From Phycomyces blakesleeanus NRRL 1555(-) (lineage: Eukaryota; Mucoromycota; Mucoromycetes; Mucorales; Phycomycetaceae), in NCBI RefSeq assembly GCF_001638985.1, contig NW_017265154.1, positions 620,001 through 684,000 of the forward strand: a stretch of DNA of 64,000 bases. The letters run 5' to 3'. A model generated the notes under the pieces. It saw only the letters and a program-made list of their open reading frames with translations, ran no database searches and had not been told where the DNA came from. Both the position numbers and the translations under genes were made by a program. Below are positions 1 to 11,974 of the stretch, piece by piece (the first letter of the stretch is position 1; each line of letters opens with the position of its first letter).

Positions 1-1307
1 CCTTCGGAACTTGACAACACACACACACACAAAAAAGCCTCTGTGTCTGTGTGTCTGTGTGTTCATTCAAATAGCCAATACAAACATTCTGAGAAATATT
101 GTTCGTAAGACAGGTAACAAACCTCGGCTTAGTCAGTTACTTGGTTAAACCGTTTATATCGGTATATTTAAGAAAACCAGAAAAAGGAAATGCTAGATAA
201 ATAAATATCATCAAGCCAACTTGAAACAAACAATAAAGATATAAACTTGATAATATTAATAGTAGGAAGAAAATAAGGGGATTTGTATCTTAGTTCTTAT
301 AGCGTGTTTGAAGTGTGTGGGTGTGTGGGAGAGAAAAAAAAATTTAAAAAAAAAATTGATTGGTATTCATAATCAAAATAAAAAGGCAAGGCAAGGCAAG
401 GCAAGGCAAGGCAAGGCAAGACAAGATTACAAATTAAATAAGTACAAAATTGACACAAATATATACACATGTGTATAATGTAATCGCACCCTGTTTAATT
501 ACGGTTCAATTTAATCCAATCCAATCCAATCCAATTCATTTCATTTCATTTCAATCTTACGACAACACGCAAGATAAACCACATTATTACATGATTTAAT
601 AATCTCAATAAAACCTATTTACTAGAGCCGGGTAAAGTTTTACTTTTATACTTGCTCTAACTTCCATTCTTGGATGCCTTGCACCATCCACCCAAAAATA
701 AAAATAAAAAATAAAAGAGAATTAAAGAATTAAAGAATTACAGAGTTACAGAATTACAGAATTACAGTTGAAAAACTATAATTTTAATTGACGATAGGAA
801 AAGAGGGGAGGGGGGGATTCAACAGTTTTTTTTTTTTTAAAAAAATAAAATTTCAAAGAAAAAATCTCTATAAGTTAATATTGGCCAATTATCTTTGGAA
901 TGTAAACTCAGAGCTTAAGTTTAGAGACTTTAAAGTGTTGAACTCCCCTTATTTCTTTTCTTTTCTTTTAATTTAGCATCAAATATCAAAAACACCGCTG
1001 CTTATTGGACAATAATTTAAATCAAGTTTTCTTTTTTTTTTAATTTTTTAATTTCAATTTAAATTTTAATTTTTTTTTAAAGAAAAAAAAAGTCTATAAG
1101 ACTGTTGAACTCCCCTAATATATGCCTATCTTTTTTTTTTCTTTTTTTTTTTAACCTGACCCTTTTACCTTTTACACACACACGTATTTGCATACAAATA
1201 AAGCCCAAAAAAAAACATTTCTATTATTCATTTATCTCTATACCTGTATTATATCTTATTTTTTTTATCTTTTCAAAATATATAAACAAATAAAAAAGGT
1301 ATCTTTT
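1..1307. other. Intergenic, low-complexity; no gene seen
   Basis: No convincing coding region on either strand. The stretch is AT-rich and built from homopolymers and short tandem repeats: CA/TG runs near 13-60, AAGGC units near 383-420, ATTCC/AATCC and TTTCA units near 510-555, and long A and T tracts near 830, 1030-1100 and 1130-1150. The last part, with pyrimidine-rich DNA just before 1308, probably holds the promoter and 5' leader of the Nudix gene. Confidence 0.6.
383..420. repeat. AAGGC microsatellite
   Basis: About seven tandem copies of the 5-mer AAGGC/GGCAA are read directly from the sequence. Non-coding, with no sign of function. Confidence 0.8.
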
Positions 1308-2357
1308 ATGCTTCCACTTGTACCTGTAGAAACCACTCCTGTCGAAGTATTAGGACAGGGCAATTGGCTCAAACTTGAATTACTAAACTACAAAGACAAG
1401 AATGGCATCTTGCGTACATGGGAAAGATGTGTTCGAAAAAAGAAGGATCCTAATGGTGTAGATGGTACGACTCTCATTGAGCCCTCCCCCTTTACAAAAA
1501 GACCTTTTTATATATATAAAATCTAATAATTGACAATTATAGCTGTTGACATTCACTGCATTCTCAAAACACCTGAACCCGAATTATTACTTGTGATTCA
1601 ATACAGGTACACAATGCACTCATTGTACTCAGTGTATCATAGTACACTATAGAACACATTTAGTACGTACAATAAGTGTATGTTTCTAAGCTATATTTCT
1701 TTATATGTATATATACATACATTTATGTAGACCTGCAATTGAATGTTACTGTGTCGAGTTTCCTTCAGGTGTGTTGAGTATTATATATATGTAGATAAAA
1801 GAAAACAAAAGAATATAAAAGGTTTATATATATATATTGTGCTTATTAGGACTTATTGATCCAAATGAAAGTCCATTGGAGGCAGCACAACGAGAATTGA
1901 TGGAAGAAACCGGTTATCAAGTAGATCAATCGAATATGAATCTATACAGTCAAAGCATGTGCTACGAACCTGGGTTAACGAATTCCCGCTGTCATGTTGT
2001 GTCTACAATTATTGATCTCGAGCAATCAAACCAAACCAAACCATCATCACAGAATCCTGTTGTTCAGTCACTAGAAGAAGACGAATGGAGCCTCCAAACA
2101 ATCTCGCTTCCATTAAAAGATCTACAAGGACACTTGACAGGTAAAGTAAATTAAACTGGAATAATAATATTAAATAATAAAGATAACAATCATTGTCGTC
2201 GTCGTCATCATCATCCATTTTTTATTATTATTAAATATATATATTTCATTTCATTTCATTAGCTCTGGAGAATTCACACAAGGGAAATCTGGCTATTGAT
2301 AGTAGACTACAGGCATTTGCTGCTGGATTTGCTGCAGGTCTTGGTCACACGATATAA
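1308..2357 (+). CDS. Nudix hydrolase, ADP-ribose pyrophosphatase type (NUDT5/Ysa1-like)
   Basis: Probably hydrolyses ADP-ribose or related nucleoside diphosphate sugars to AMP and a sugar phosphate in the cytosol. Five exons fit: 1308-1464, 1543-1606, 1731-1768, 1850-2140 and 2263-2357. They sum to 645 nt (214 aa plus stop), close to the usual size of this family. The start ATG leads directly into the family-like segment with GNWLKLELLNYKDKNG. The fourth exon opens with a complete Nudix box, G-x5-E-x7-REL-x-EE-x-G, in which the glutamates that bind the metal ions are intact. The C-terminus GLGHTI is short and ends at TAA. The gene converges with the universal stress protein gene, the stop codons lying about 220 bp apart. 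The substrate is inferred from overall similarity and not from a specificity motif. Confidence 0.85.
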
Positions 2358-2578
2358 TTGGTCATAAATGTATTACAAGATAGATATTTTTATATATGTA
2401 TTTTAAATAAAATAAATAAAAATAAAACAAGATTTAGCTTTGAATTATTTTGAGACTAGTGTTAATGAAAGGGTATACAGCTGAAATAGTAAGGAAATAT
2501 ATGGGTAAAAGAGAATAAATAGAGAGAAAGTGTGTGTAAAACAACGGATTCTCTTATAGGCATCTGTCTTTCTTCTTT

Positions 2579-3334
2579 TTAGGCACTTTTTTCCTGCTTT
2601 TCCTTGATCACCAGAACCGAACACTTGAGATGGCGCGTCAAATACTCGGACACAGATCCAAGAAGTTGTCTACACAATCATAGATTAATCAATCAATATA
2701 CCAAAATCCCCACTTGAATTTGAATTTGAATTTGAATTTTAATAGATAGAAAAAGTCTCACCTCTTTAAGAATCCAAGACCTCTGCTACCAACAACCACC
2801 ATATCAACCTTACTGGCCTCAGCAAAACCTTGGAGAGCTTCACCGGGTTCACCAATCAGCAATTTTGGAGTGGCCTTGTACTGAAGATCACAATAAAATA
2901 AGATCATAGATAGATAGAAGTAAAGAGAGAGAAAATTAAGATCAGATCAAGTCAAGTCAAGTCAATTCAGATCAGATCAGGTAACCTTGTTCGAGGGTTT
3001 TTATTCTTCTCTCTCTCTCTATAGCTTTATTTATTTATTTTCATTTACTTACACCCTTTGTTCTGAACCACTCGACTACTTGCTCGAGTGCTTTGTTGGC
3101 GTGTTCTTCAAGTTGGGTGACGCGCTGGTTAAAGTCATCAGCGATCCAGTTTGCAGGACCCACGGCAGCAGCCTCGAGACCAAAGGATCCTTCGATAGCA
3201 ACAATATCTTCGTTGACTACAGTGGCTACGGTGATATTATCATTGGGCAAGAGAAGATTGTGGTGGACAGCCCACTCGATAGCATGGTTGGCAATAGCCG
3301 AGTGGTCGTAGGCAAAGAGAATGTGGCGAGGCAT
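2579..3334 (-). CDS. Universal stress protein (UspA family)
   Basis: A small soluble protein of the UspA/ATP-binding alpha-beta fold, usually linked to stress tolerance. Three exons on the minus strand fit exactly: 3334-3053, 2880-2762 and 2669-2579 (492 nt, 163 aa). The N-terminus MPRHILFAYDHSAIANHAIE is the typical first strand and helix, with the conserved Asp after the strand. The second exon carries VVVGSRGLGFLKR, and with LGSVSEYLTRHLKCSVLVIK in the last exon this forms the G-2x-G-9x-G-S/T type nucleotide-binding signature of ATP-binding members. The length is that of a single-domain UspA. The + strand reading frames over the first exon are shadows. The biological trigger cannot be read from sequence. 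Confidence 0.85.
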
Positions 3335-3893
3335 AGAGAAGAATAGAATTTAATACTTTTAGCAGTAGTTAAAGCAAGAAGAAAGAAAGAAAGAAAGAAA
3401 GAGAGAATCAAATAAATAATTAAATAAATTATGGGTAGATAGGTAGGTAGATAGATAGATATATGATTTATATAAGAATTGGTAAATTTTGATTGATTTA
3501 TAAATCACTGGCGGTTGAACATTCTACCCAGTAGGTTAAAAATCATCTGACTGAAAGGTTACTCGGTGGTAAATCGTATGATTCCCCCCCGCCCGCCTTC
3601 TATCCTTCTACCCATCCTTCCTTCTCCCTCCTTAACAAACACACACACACACACACACTTTCTCTCTTTCATTTTGTGACTTGCTTCCTTACTCGTTCTC
3701 TCGTTCTTCCTCCCTTCCTCTACCCATCCGTCCGCTCATCCCTTTCTCTATCTAGCTATCTGTCTGACCGTCAATCTGTCTGTCTATTGCTCCCCTTTAC
3801 CCCTTCCCCTTACTCTCTTGAAAGCACAGATACCCTTGCTTTTTTCTTTTTTGCTTTATATATATACATATATGCTATAAATTATGATCTAAT

Positions 3894-3899
3894 CACGTG
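3894..3899. promoter_or_regulatory. CACGTG E-box
   Basis: A perfect palindromic CACGTG lies 13 bp before the ATG of a tiny open frame and downstream of a TATA-like stretch. It is the core site of bHLH factors, but a single 6-mer is expected by chance at this scale, so function is unproven. Confidence 0.25.
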
Positions 3900-3912
3900 A
3901 GCATATCGTAAA

Positions 3913-4026
3913 ATGTTTTTCTGGACAGAGTCAATTGATGCTACTGGTGCTACTGGTGCTGCTGGTGCCGCTGGTACTGCTAGTACTGCTAGTGCTGCTT
4001 ATGATGATGTGAACAAGTTGTGCTAA
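3913..4026 (+). CDS. Possible 37-aa Ala/Gly/Thr-rich small protein
   Basis: ATG to TAA gives a 37-residue peptide with an aromatic head (MFFWTESID), an Ala-Gly-Thr-Ser middle and a charged tail (YDDVNKLC). A TATA-like sequence lies about 45 bp upstream and an E-box just upstream. The middle is encoded by imperfect GCT/GGT/ACT triplets, so the whole frame may be no more than a triplet microsatellite that happens to be open. The sequence resembles no family I recognise. Confidence 0.2.
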   Translation: MFFWTESIDATGATGAAGAAGTASTASAAYDDVNKLC

Positions 4027-4264
4027 AACCAGAAAGGTCAAGTCCAAGTCCTGTGAGCGACTCCTAAAATACCATATAAAAAATAAAGTAAAATAAAAGT
4101 AAGCGCATAAAAACTACCTACATACACAGACCAAAAAAAAAAAAAAAAAAAAAGAAAGAAAGAAAGAAAGAAAGACCCTAATTTCTATTTCCTTTTCTTT
4201 TCCTTTCCTTTCTTTTGGTTTTGGTTTTGGTTTGGTTTTGGTTTCCTCTTCTTCCTCTTCTTCC

Positions 4265-4295
<31 letters not shown>

Positions 4296-4470
4296 TCCTT
4301 TTCCTCTTCCTCTACTACTATTACTATTACTATTTTACATGTATATATAAATATTATATATATTATTCTTAATATTATCTATTATCTATTATCCATTATC
4401 TCTATATATTTTTTCTACTCTTATTCTTATTATCAGTTCCCCCTTTTTTCTCTTATTCTTATTCTTCTTT

Positions 4471-4787
4471 ATGACTGCTTCTACTTCCTCAGAAGGGTTG
4501 AGTAACCAACCTGTCCGCCCATCGTCCGTCACACTCGTTATGCAATCCGATTCTGCCGATTCTCAACCCCGCTCTTCTTCTCGTCGAAGCTCAACCCACG
4601 ATACTATCCTTGGAAAGCCTCGAGACAGGACAACCTTTAAAGGAGTTATGACTAAAATGGTCGATGGTTTAAACGGTAAGCTTATATGTCTTTCTTTTTT
4701 TTTTTTTTGCGTTTTTCGGTTTTTCGGTTTTGAGTTTCGAGAGTTTTTTTTTGCGTTTTTTCTCTCTTTGTTTCTCTTTTTATGAGC

Positions 4788-4818
<31 letters not shown>

Positions 4819-5734
4819 GTTATATAGGTATATAGGTATATATGCGTTTTCATGCTTTTTTGTCTTTTTGTTTAATAAACCAATATAAACATATATTTAT
4901 ATATACAATTATATCAAATATTCATTCCTACACGCACACGCACATAAATGAATAAACGAACGAATGAATAAATGAATGAATAAATGAATAAATGAATAAA
5001 AAAAATGATATATATATATAACAAGATCTCCTATCGTCTCACACTGCAAACAAGACCATGGCAATTGGAACACCCTACAATACCAAACATGTAACTCATG
5101 TTGGATATGATGCCTCTTCCGGAGAATTTACCGGGCTACCCATCGAATGGCAGACTCTTTTACAGCAGAGTGGAATAACTCGTATGGAACAAGAAAAGAA
5201 TCCACAAGTAAATACTACCTACAACAACAACAACATCAACAACATCCTCATTATCATTATTATCATCATCATCATAAAAGATAATAATAATAATATTAGT
5301 ACTCTTTTATTTTATTCTTTGCTTTTGTTCTTTAAAATATATACTTCTTTAAATAATAATGATAATCAACTATACACATTTGTATGTGTATACATCTAAA
5401 TCTATACACAATCTAATTTTCTAATACTCTTCTTTACTTCTTTACTTTTGTAGGCAGTCATTGATGCCATTGAGTTTTATCAGGGCACTCGGTCTCAAAG
5501 CGAGGATGTGTGGCATAAGATCCCAAAGGCATCATCGACCCCAAAACAATCCAATTCACAGAATGGGAGTCTCAAATATTCCAACAGTGCAAAAACTACC
5601 AGCAGCAACCCCTTGAAACACCTCTCTAAGCTCAAACTGTCACAGAATGGAAAGAAACCTAGCCATACAAAGGCAGTAAGTTTTTTTATTTTTATTTTTA
5701 TTTTTATTTATATTTTATTAAATTAACTTTCCTA

Positions 5735-5767
<33 letters not shown>

Positions 5768-5869
5768 TAAAATAGGCCTCTATAGCAACTGATAAACATG
5801 GTAAGTTCAAGTGTTCTGGTTGTTGCTCTTATAGAAATATAAGATCTAACTCACAACATTTTATTCAAT

Positions 5870-5902
<33 letters not shown>

Positions 5903-6247
5903 TTTTTTTAATTATTATTTTTGTATACAGTGTACGATTCTCGCTCCGAGCAAGTTAAGGAAGTTGTTCAATCCGAAGACCCAATTTCAGAAGTACTTCA
6001 TTCTCCAGATCCAAGTACACCCCCGGCTGCTCAACGCAGACCAAGTGAGCGGCACAATGCAAAGGACACTGAGGTCATTGACAGACTCATGGAAATATGT
6101 GCTTGTGTTGATCCTTCTGCTCTCTACAGCAATATGGTCAAGATTGGACAGGGGTAAGTCTTAATATTTTGAGTAAGAAAAAAGAAGAAGAAGAAGAAGA
6201 GCAAGAGCAAGAGGAAGAGCAAGAGAGAAAGGATGTTATGTGTGGGT

Positions 6248-6283
<36 letters not shown>

Positions 6284-7509
6284 AAAGGAACAAGAAAAGA
6301 AAGAGAAATTCGTATAGCAAAACCTTTTTCTTCTTCTATTTCTCATTATTTGTGTGTTTATAGAGCATCTGGCGGTGTCTACACTGCTTACCGTGTAGGT
6401 GATCCGATTCCCGTAGCCATCAAACAAATGAACCTGGCCAAACAAGCCAAAAAGGAGCTTATTATCAATGAGATTATTGTGATGAAGGAGGCAAGACACC
6501 CCAATATTGTCAACTTTATTGATTCTTATCTCTGGAAGGGAGATCTCTGGGTGATAATGGACTACATGGAGGGTGGATCTCTGACAGACGTCGTTACGTG
6601 CAATATGATGATGGAAGGCCAGATCGCAGCCGTGTGTCGCGAGGTACTACAAGGTCTACACCACCTTCACTCACACGGCGTTATCCATAGAGACATCAAG
6701 AGTGATAATGTTCTCCTCAGTCTTGAAGGAAATATCAAACTTAGTAAGTCTTGCTTACTTTTGTCCTTTTTGTTTCTTTTTTGAAAGAGAGAGAGAGAGA
6801 AGGGGGGGGGGGGGGGGGGGGGAATGAGGGGACAGAGGGAGAAAGAAAAAAAAACTATATTTTATGCCACATGTATATATGTATATAAGCAATGAGTATA
6901 ATAAGAGAAACTGACAAAGAGGAACGATAACAGTCTATTCAGGTATCTTATCTAATCTTATTTATTCATAGCCGATTTTGGATTCTGTGCACAGCTTCAC
7001 GATAATGAAGCCAAACGAACAACCATGGTTGGAACACCTTATTGGGTGAGTAAGAGAAAGAGAGATATATCAAAGGGGAAGAGAGCAATAGAGAACAGTA
7101 GTAAGAATACGAGAATGCATTTGTAAGATTTTATTGATGTGAATATGTATATATCACTTAGATGGCACCCGAGGTAGTGAATCGTAAAGAATACGACCAC
7201 AAGGTGGATATCTGGTCATTAGGTGTGATGGCAATCGAGATGGTCGAAGGAGAACCGCCCTATCTGAACGAAAATCCCCTTCGAGCCCTTTACTTGATCG
7301 CAACCAATGGAACACCTCAATTGCAGAGTCCAGACACATTGAGTGAGATCTTCCGGGACTTTTTAGCAAAGTGCCTGCGCGTCGACCCAGAACTGCGACC
7401 TTCCTCAGGGCAGCTGCTTCAACATCCATTTCTCTTGAAAGCAGATCCTCTACCTTCACTTGCTCCTCTCATAAAAGCCTCTAGAGAGAGTATCGATAAT
7501 GAAAAATAG
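4471..7509 (+). CDS. p21-activated protein kinase (Ste20/PAK family)
   Basis: Serine/threonine kinase activated by Cdc42/Rac GTPases, controlling polarity and MAP-kinase signalling. Eight exons fit: 4471-4675, 5026-5207, 5454-5675, 5776-5800, 5931-6153, 6364-6743, 6972-7045 and 7162-7509, giving 1659 nt (552 aa). Exon 2 encodes the CRIB/p21-binding domain ([16 protein letters not shown]). The kinase domain starts with glycine loop GQGASGGVY and has the VAIK lysine, HRDIKSDN catalytic loop, DFG in KLTDFGFCAQ, activation loop [13 protein letters not shown] and DIWSLG. No PH domain precedes the CRIB domain, which argues for the Ste20/Pak1 branch and against Cla4. The fourth exon is only 25 nt. 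Upstream is a TCTTCC-rich tract; introns hold long homopolymers, including a G21 run at 6802-6822. Confidence 0.93.
6802..6822 (+). repeat. G21 homopolymer in a PAK intron
   Basis: Twenty-one consecutive G residues lie in the intron between the catalytic-loop exon and the DFG exon. Such a run is prone to replication and sequencing slippage and could form a G-quadruplex; it has no coding role. Confidence 0.8.
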
Positions 7510-8323
7510 AACATTCACATCTTTCTATATATATCTTCTTTACAACTTATCCAACCTTTTTTTTTCTTTTTACTTCTTGAACCTCAACATTAACCTCAAT
7601 CAATTATACGCATCACTTTATACACCATACACATCTTTCTTTTTCTTTATACACCATACATAACATTTACATTGTATAAGTTCGTTTGAACAAATATACC
7701 TCCTTTTTATATCCTTCTTATTTTTCTGCTCTTGTTTATCTTTATATAAAGCAAATTACCGATTACAACCTTTAACACTTAATTGTCTGTATACAATTGA
7801 ATATCGAAAGAACAGACTAAATAGAATATAGACAATCGAACAAGTACACACATAAATAAATTCCGAGAAATGGGTAAAATGATTTCTTTTTTCTTCATTT
7901 TTAGTATTTAACAGAATCTTTAGTTCTTCAAAAGAAAAATAAGTAATTCGAATATTCTGTCTTGGGCAATATACTGTATGTAATCTGCACTGTAATGCAA
8001 TTGAACTGAATCGAGATATAAGCCTGTGAAGAATAAAAAAGAAGAAAGTTAAATGGATATATCATTTTCCTTTTTCTAGTATTGGTTTGAATTAAGCAAT
8101 GAATAAATTAAAGTAAGAACAAGATAGCCAGAGGAAGAGCAAGATGGTGTGGTGATGTTGGATGATGATGATAGTGGCAGAAGATCCGGAATTTGTTCCA
8201 TGTTATTTATTACCTTGCTATTCTATTCTATTCTATTTTTTTTTTTAATTATTCAAACCAAATTGTCAAACGTGCTTATTATGTAAATAGTGCAATAACC
8301 AAAAAAAAAAGAAAAAAGAAAGG

Positions 8324-8373
8324 GCAGGCAGACAGGCAGATAGGCAGACAGGCAGATAGGCAGACAGGCAGAT
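8324..8373. repeat. GGCAGAYA tandem repeat
   Basis: Tandem units alternating between GGCAGACA and GGCAGATA, read directly from the sequence; non-coding. Confidence 0.75.
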
Positions 8374-8850
8374 GGAGAGGAGGTTTGGTCCACAAACCAG
8401 GATTTTATTTATTTTACTTTCTTTCTTATAGTAACAATATTACTAAGCACGAGATTCACTTGGTGCAAAAAGTTTGGTAATGTACCAAGTTTGCAGAAAC
8501 TACTATTCACTTCTCCTTCTTCTCCTTATTATACCCCTTTATTATAATCAATATTATCAATATTATTTTGAGTCCTCTTATAGTTTATTATAAGCATGGT
8601 TATCTAAAATTTAAGATACTAATGCTCAACAGCCCTGTTCTTTCATATATATATATGGATATGCCAAAAAGAAATCTTGTTGTTTGTCGTTTAAAGAATG
8701 TGTATCAATATCCTCTTAATATATTGAAAATTACAAATTCAAGCAAGTTATCTAAATAGAGGCAGAAAAAATAAAGAGATAAAGAGATGAGATAGTTTAG
8801 CGAGTGAATATGCAGGGAAAAAGAAAAGTATATAAAATATTCTTGACTAG

Positions 8851-9509
8851 CACTGTAAGAAATGACAGGATTTAAGAAACCACCCTTACATATTTCGCTC
8901 AAAAGTTGTAAAGCTTACAACTGTCTCTTGGCCAATAGACATTTATTATTTGGTCATTAGTGTTACAATGTTTTGCATGTACATCTGGGGATCATACCCT
9001 TATTAAAAAGTTACTATTCAAATTCATTGAAAAATAGAATTCTGCCGAAATTACAGTTGAAAAATATCCTCAGTAAGCGTCCAAGTACTTTAAAATAACA
9101 TACCTTTGATATCGAATGAACATGAAATAATACAAAACTTTGTATTTAATGCTATCTGCACTATATTAACACTTTTGTTTTTGAATATTCATATCTTTGA
9201 TAGTCTAGATGATGTGAGCCTAATAATAGTCGAAATAAAGCTTGACTAATAATTGACTTACCCTAACTATTGGAGGGCACATCGATTGTCTCGAGAACGT
9301 ATCCTCCTGAAGTAACTTACTGCCCCTTGTTGCTACACCTCCATAAAGGATTATAATTTGTGCTAGCTAAAAGCCCGGACGTGGAGACTATATAGCTTGA
9401 ACGTCTCTCCTCTTAATAGTATCGTAATTAGTTACATTGCCTCTTAAAACTATTCTACGTGCCAGTTGCCAGGTCTTCTTAAGAACCTGGCGTATTTTTT
9501 CTTACAGTG
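8851..9509. mobile_element. Candidate MITE-like element with 12-bp terminal inverted repeats
   Basis: CACTGTAAGAAA at 8851-8862 recurs as its exact reverse complement at 9498-9509, enclosing about 659 bp with no coding capacity. The right end is followed by TA; on the left TA occurs with one extra base, so a Tc1/mariner-like TA target duplication is possible but imperfect. Inside, near-palindromes such as AGTTGTAAAGCTTACAACT (about 8904-8922) and a CCAGGT..ACCTGG hairpin near the right end could fold. No second copy was noticed in this window, so repetitiveness is untested. Confidence 0.4.
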
Positions 9510-9958
9510 TATGTAAAAAGAGAGAACAATTAGTGCTTAATTAAAATTCCACTATAGGAATAAAGAATAAACACCAAGCAAACACACACTAACACAATTG
9601 ATAGACAGAGTTGCTGTGCTCAATATTAGACGCCTTATTACCAAAGATATCTTAGCAATCTTGTAATTCTAGTTAGATTCATACAATTTCCTTCATCACA
9701 ATAAATAATATCAAAAAAAGAATGTATGCGTGTATGTGTGTGTTAGTAAGATGAAAAGATTACAAATGTGTATCAAATTCTTGTCTTTAGAATTCTTGAA
9801 TATGAAATTCGCCATCATCTGTTGCTCACTTTTACTGAGCAAGCAATAAAAGATACTCAGCAATTGTCATTTTTCTTTACCATTCTTCTACTTTTACTTC
9901 TTCCTTTGTATCTTCAAAACTTAATAGGCTTTACTTTAAAGAAGTATAATTAATAAAA

Positions 9959-9989
<31 letters not shown>

Positions 9990-10255
9990 CAGAAATGCGA
10001 ATTTATAATACCTTTTTTTTAACCATTGGAAAAAAAAAACTAATTTATACATATTAACTTTTGTATTGAACATTCGTTTGTTCTCTGACCAACCAAATTG
10101 ATACTGTTAATTTGATCCAAATTAAGACAAATAGACACACGGACAGTACTAATTTTTTTTTGTTTTGTTTAAAAAAAAATATTATATTAAATATTTATAT
10201 TGATCTATTTTTTTTTATGTTCTTTACAAACAAAAGTCACCTACAACCAACAACA

Positions 10256-11974
10256 ATGCACTCAATCGATGAAAAGGCAGCCTACAAACGCGAATTAGCA
10301 ATTGATAGATTGAGAAACTACATTATAGATTGGAGAGCCGGATTTAGGCGTCAACATGGTCGAGGTGCCGATGATGCTGACATTATTGGTCAACCGATCG
10401 GTAAGCGATCCAAAATACATAAACCACCAAAAAATAAAATAAAATAAATAATCTTACACGTATGTATGTATGTATGTATATATACACATATTCCAATTGG
10501 TTTTTACTGTAGATGAGGTTTACCAAAAATACATTGAGCTCAAAAGGCAACGGAAACTGCTTCACCCAGACCAGTCTAGTTCAACTCGTACCGAGGAAAC
10601 AAACCAAACTCTGTCGGCAACAAAACGAACCAGAGGAAAGTATGCCGCAAACTCACAGGACGATGAAAACGAAAATGAATCGCCGGGCCAGAAAAACAAA
10701 AAGATAAAGCCGATGATGAAAACGAAGCCGATCAAAAAGATAGAAGTGGAGCAACCCGAAGAACTCTCTGAAGAACAATTTGAGGAACAGAAACGTAACC
10801 TCGAGAGGGTATATAACCTCTTTCGAAGACGCCCCACAGCAGCGCTAACTGCAGAAGAAGAAGAAGAAAAAAAAAAAGAAGAAAAAGAAGAATCTATAAA
10901 GAAAACCACAAAGTTTATGGAACCAAATCCAAACAGCAATAGATCTGTAGAAGTCAAGAAGCCACATACCAGACACAAAATCAAACCAGCACCTTCTGAT
11001 GCTGACTTGCCTCAATCTGTAAAAGACTTTATGGTCATGATGCTTGGCCCACAAGATCCCTGTGTAGTGCAACATAGGTCATCCGACGTCAAAGAAAAAA
11101 GTCCATTTTTTCAAGATCAATCTCAACGCGATCGAATCTTGAAAGAAATAGAAGAAGGAACCTTTGGAATGCCAAAACAGCCGATTATTCCAAAGACAGT
11201 AAAGGAATTGGATGAAGACGAAGATGACACACAAGCCAATATTGATACCATAGACGAGGTACATAAAACAGATCAAAAGCAATATATATATATATATAAT
11301 GTATAAGGTCAAACAAACCAAACCCTTTCTTTAAAGAGAAATATATACTCAATATGATGAGTATAGAGACCTAGCTACAAGAAGAAACCGATCCAAAAGA
11401 GACAGACAAAGCTTCACAAGAGTAAGTTTCTGCCAAACCAAATTTGCGTTTTGTGGAGTAGTTTTTTTTTACATGTTTTTTTTTTGGGTTCTAGTGAAAG
11501 CCGTAGAAGACACATCAGTGGAGCCGGATACCAAAAAGAGTAAGAGGCAAGAAAAAGCCAGACAGAAAGCAGAAGAAGAAAAGCTGGTCAAAGGCCGTCT
11601 ATTGAAGATATGTGAGTAATTTGAATTTTTTAAATGAGAAGGGAATTTATTTTATTTTATTTTATTTTATTTTTGCTGCTGCTTTCCACTTTTTGCTTTC
11701 TGCTTTCTACTCTTGTTTGTCGTTGATTTTTATGCTCATGACAACACACATATAACACATATGAACGTATGAACATATGAACACATACACATACACATAC
11801 ACACACCCACACTTGTATATATATGTATATGTATATGTGTATATATATGACTTAGTGAGTCAAACCAGGGTAGATGTTTGTGCCAAAGTAGATGCTTGTA
11901 CCAAGGAATCTGATCATTCAATCCAGCCGATGTTGGACCAGTTTATGAACCAAGATAAAGACGTACAACCATAA
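10256..11974 (+). CDS. DNA replication regulator Sld2/Drc1-like
   Basis: Sld2 (related to the N-terminus of RecQL4) helps assemble the pre-initiation complex at origins after CDK phosphorylation. Five exons fit: 10256-10400, 10513-11258, 11382-11421, 11495-11611 and 11856-11974 (1167 nt, 388 aa). Residues ~15-70 match the Sld2 N-terminal fold: a helix with W..GF, the HGR motif, an acidic-Ile segment and Y-x2-Y-x-E-L-K-R. The middle is highly charged with several S/T-P sites, as expected for a CDK target. The third and fourth exons together make a basic KRQT..HKMKAV segment resembling the conserved KRQTRRVxMRPV-type motif of fungal Sld2. An acidic/basic low-complexity run (EEEEEKKKEEKEE) lies near residue 165. 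Family assignment rests on these two remembered motifs, so it is good but not certain. Confidence 0.7.

Larger units (their letters stand above)
3335..4470. other. Intergenic between divergent USP and PAK genes
   Basis: This divergent upstream region serves the stress protein gene (left) and the PAK kinase gene (right). It holds AAAG, GATA and CA repeats, a pyrimidine-rich segment (3595-3800), TATA-like sequence at 3856-3870, an E-box CACGTG at 3894-3899, a possible 37-codon open frame at 3913-4026, an A/AAAG run near 4133-4175 and a TCTTCC run near 4248-4290 directly upstream of the kinase. Confidence 0.6.
7510..10255. other. Gene-poor intergenic stretch
   Basis: No gene can be supported between the PAK kinase and the Sld2-like gene. 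The first ~300 bases are the likely 3' UTR. A GGCAGACA/GGCAGATA tandem repeat occupies about 8324-8373. A short element with 12-bp inverted ends lies at 8851-9509 and is listed separately. The short open frames here are AT-rich and non-repetitive in family terms, with no recognisable motif. Confidence 0.55.

Noticed and set aside
4215..4505. Plus-strand hydrophobic Leu-rich frame before the PAK gene.
   Set aside because: It is a translation of the TCTTCC/TTTTGG repeats in the kinase leader, has no ATG start and overlaps the kinase start in another frame.
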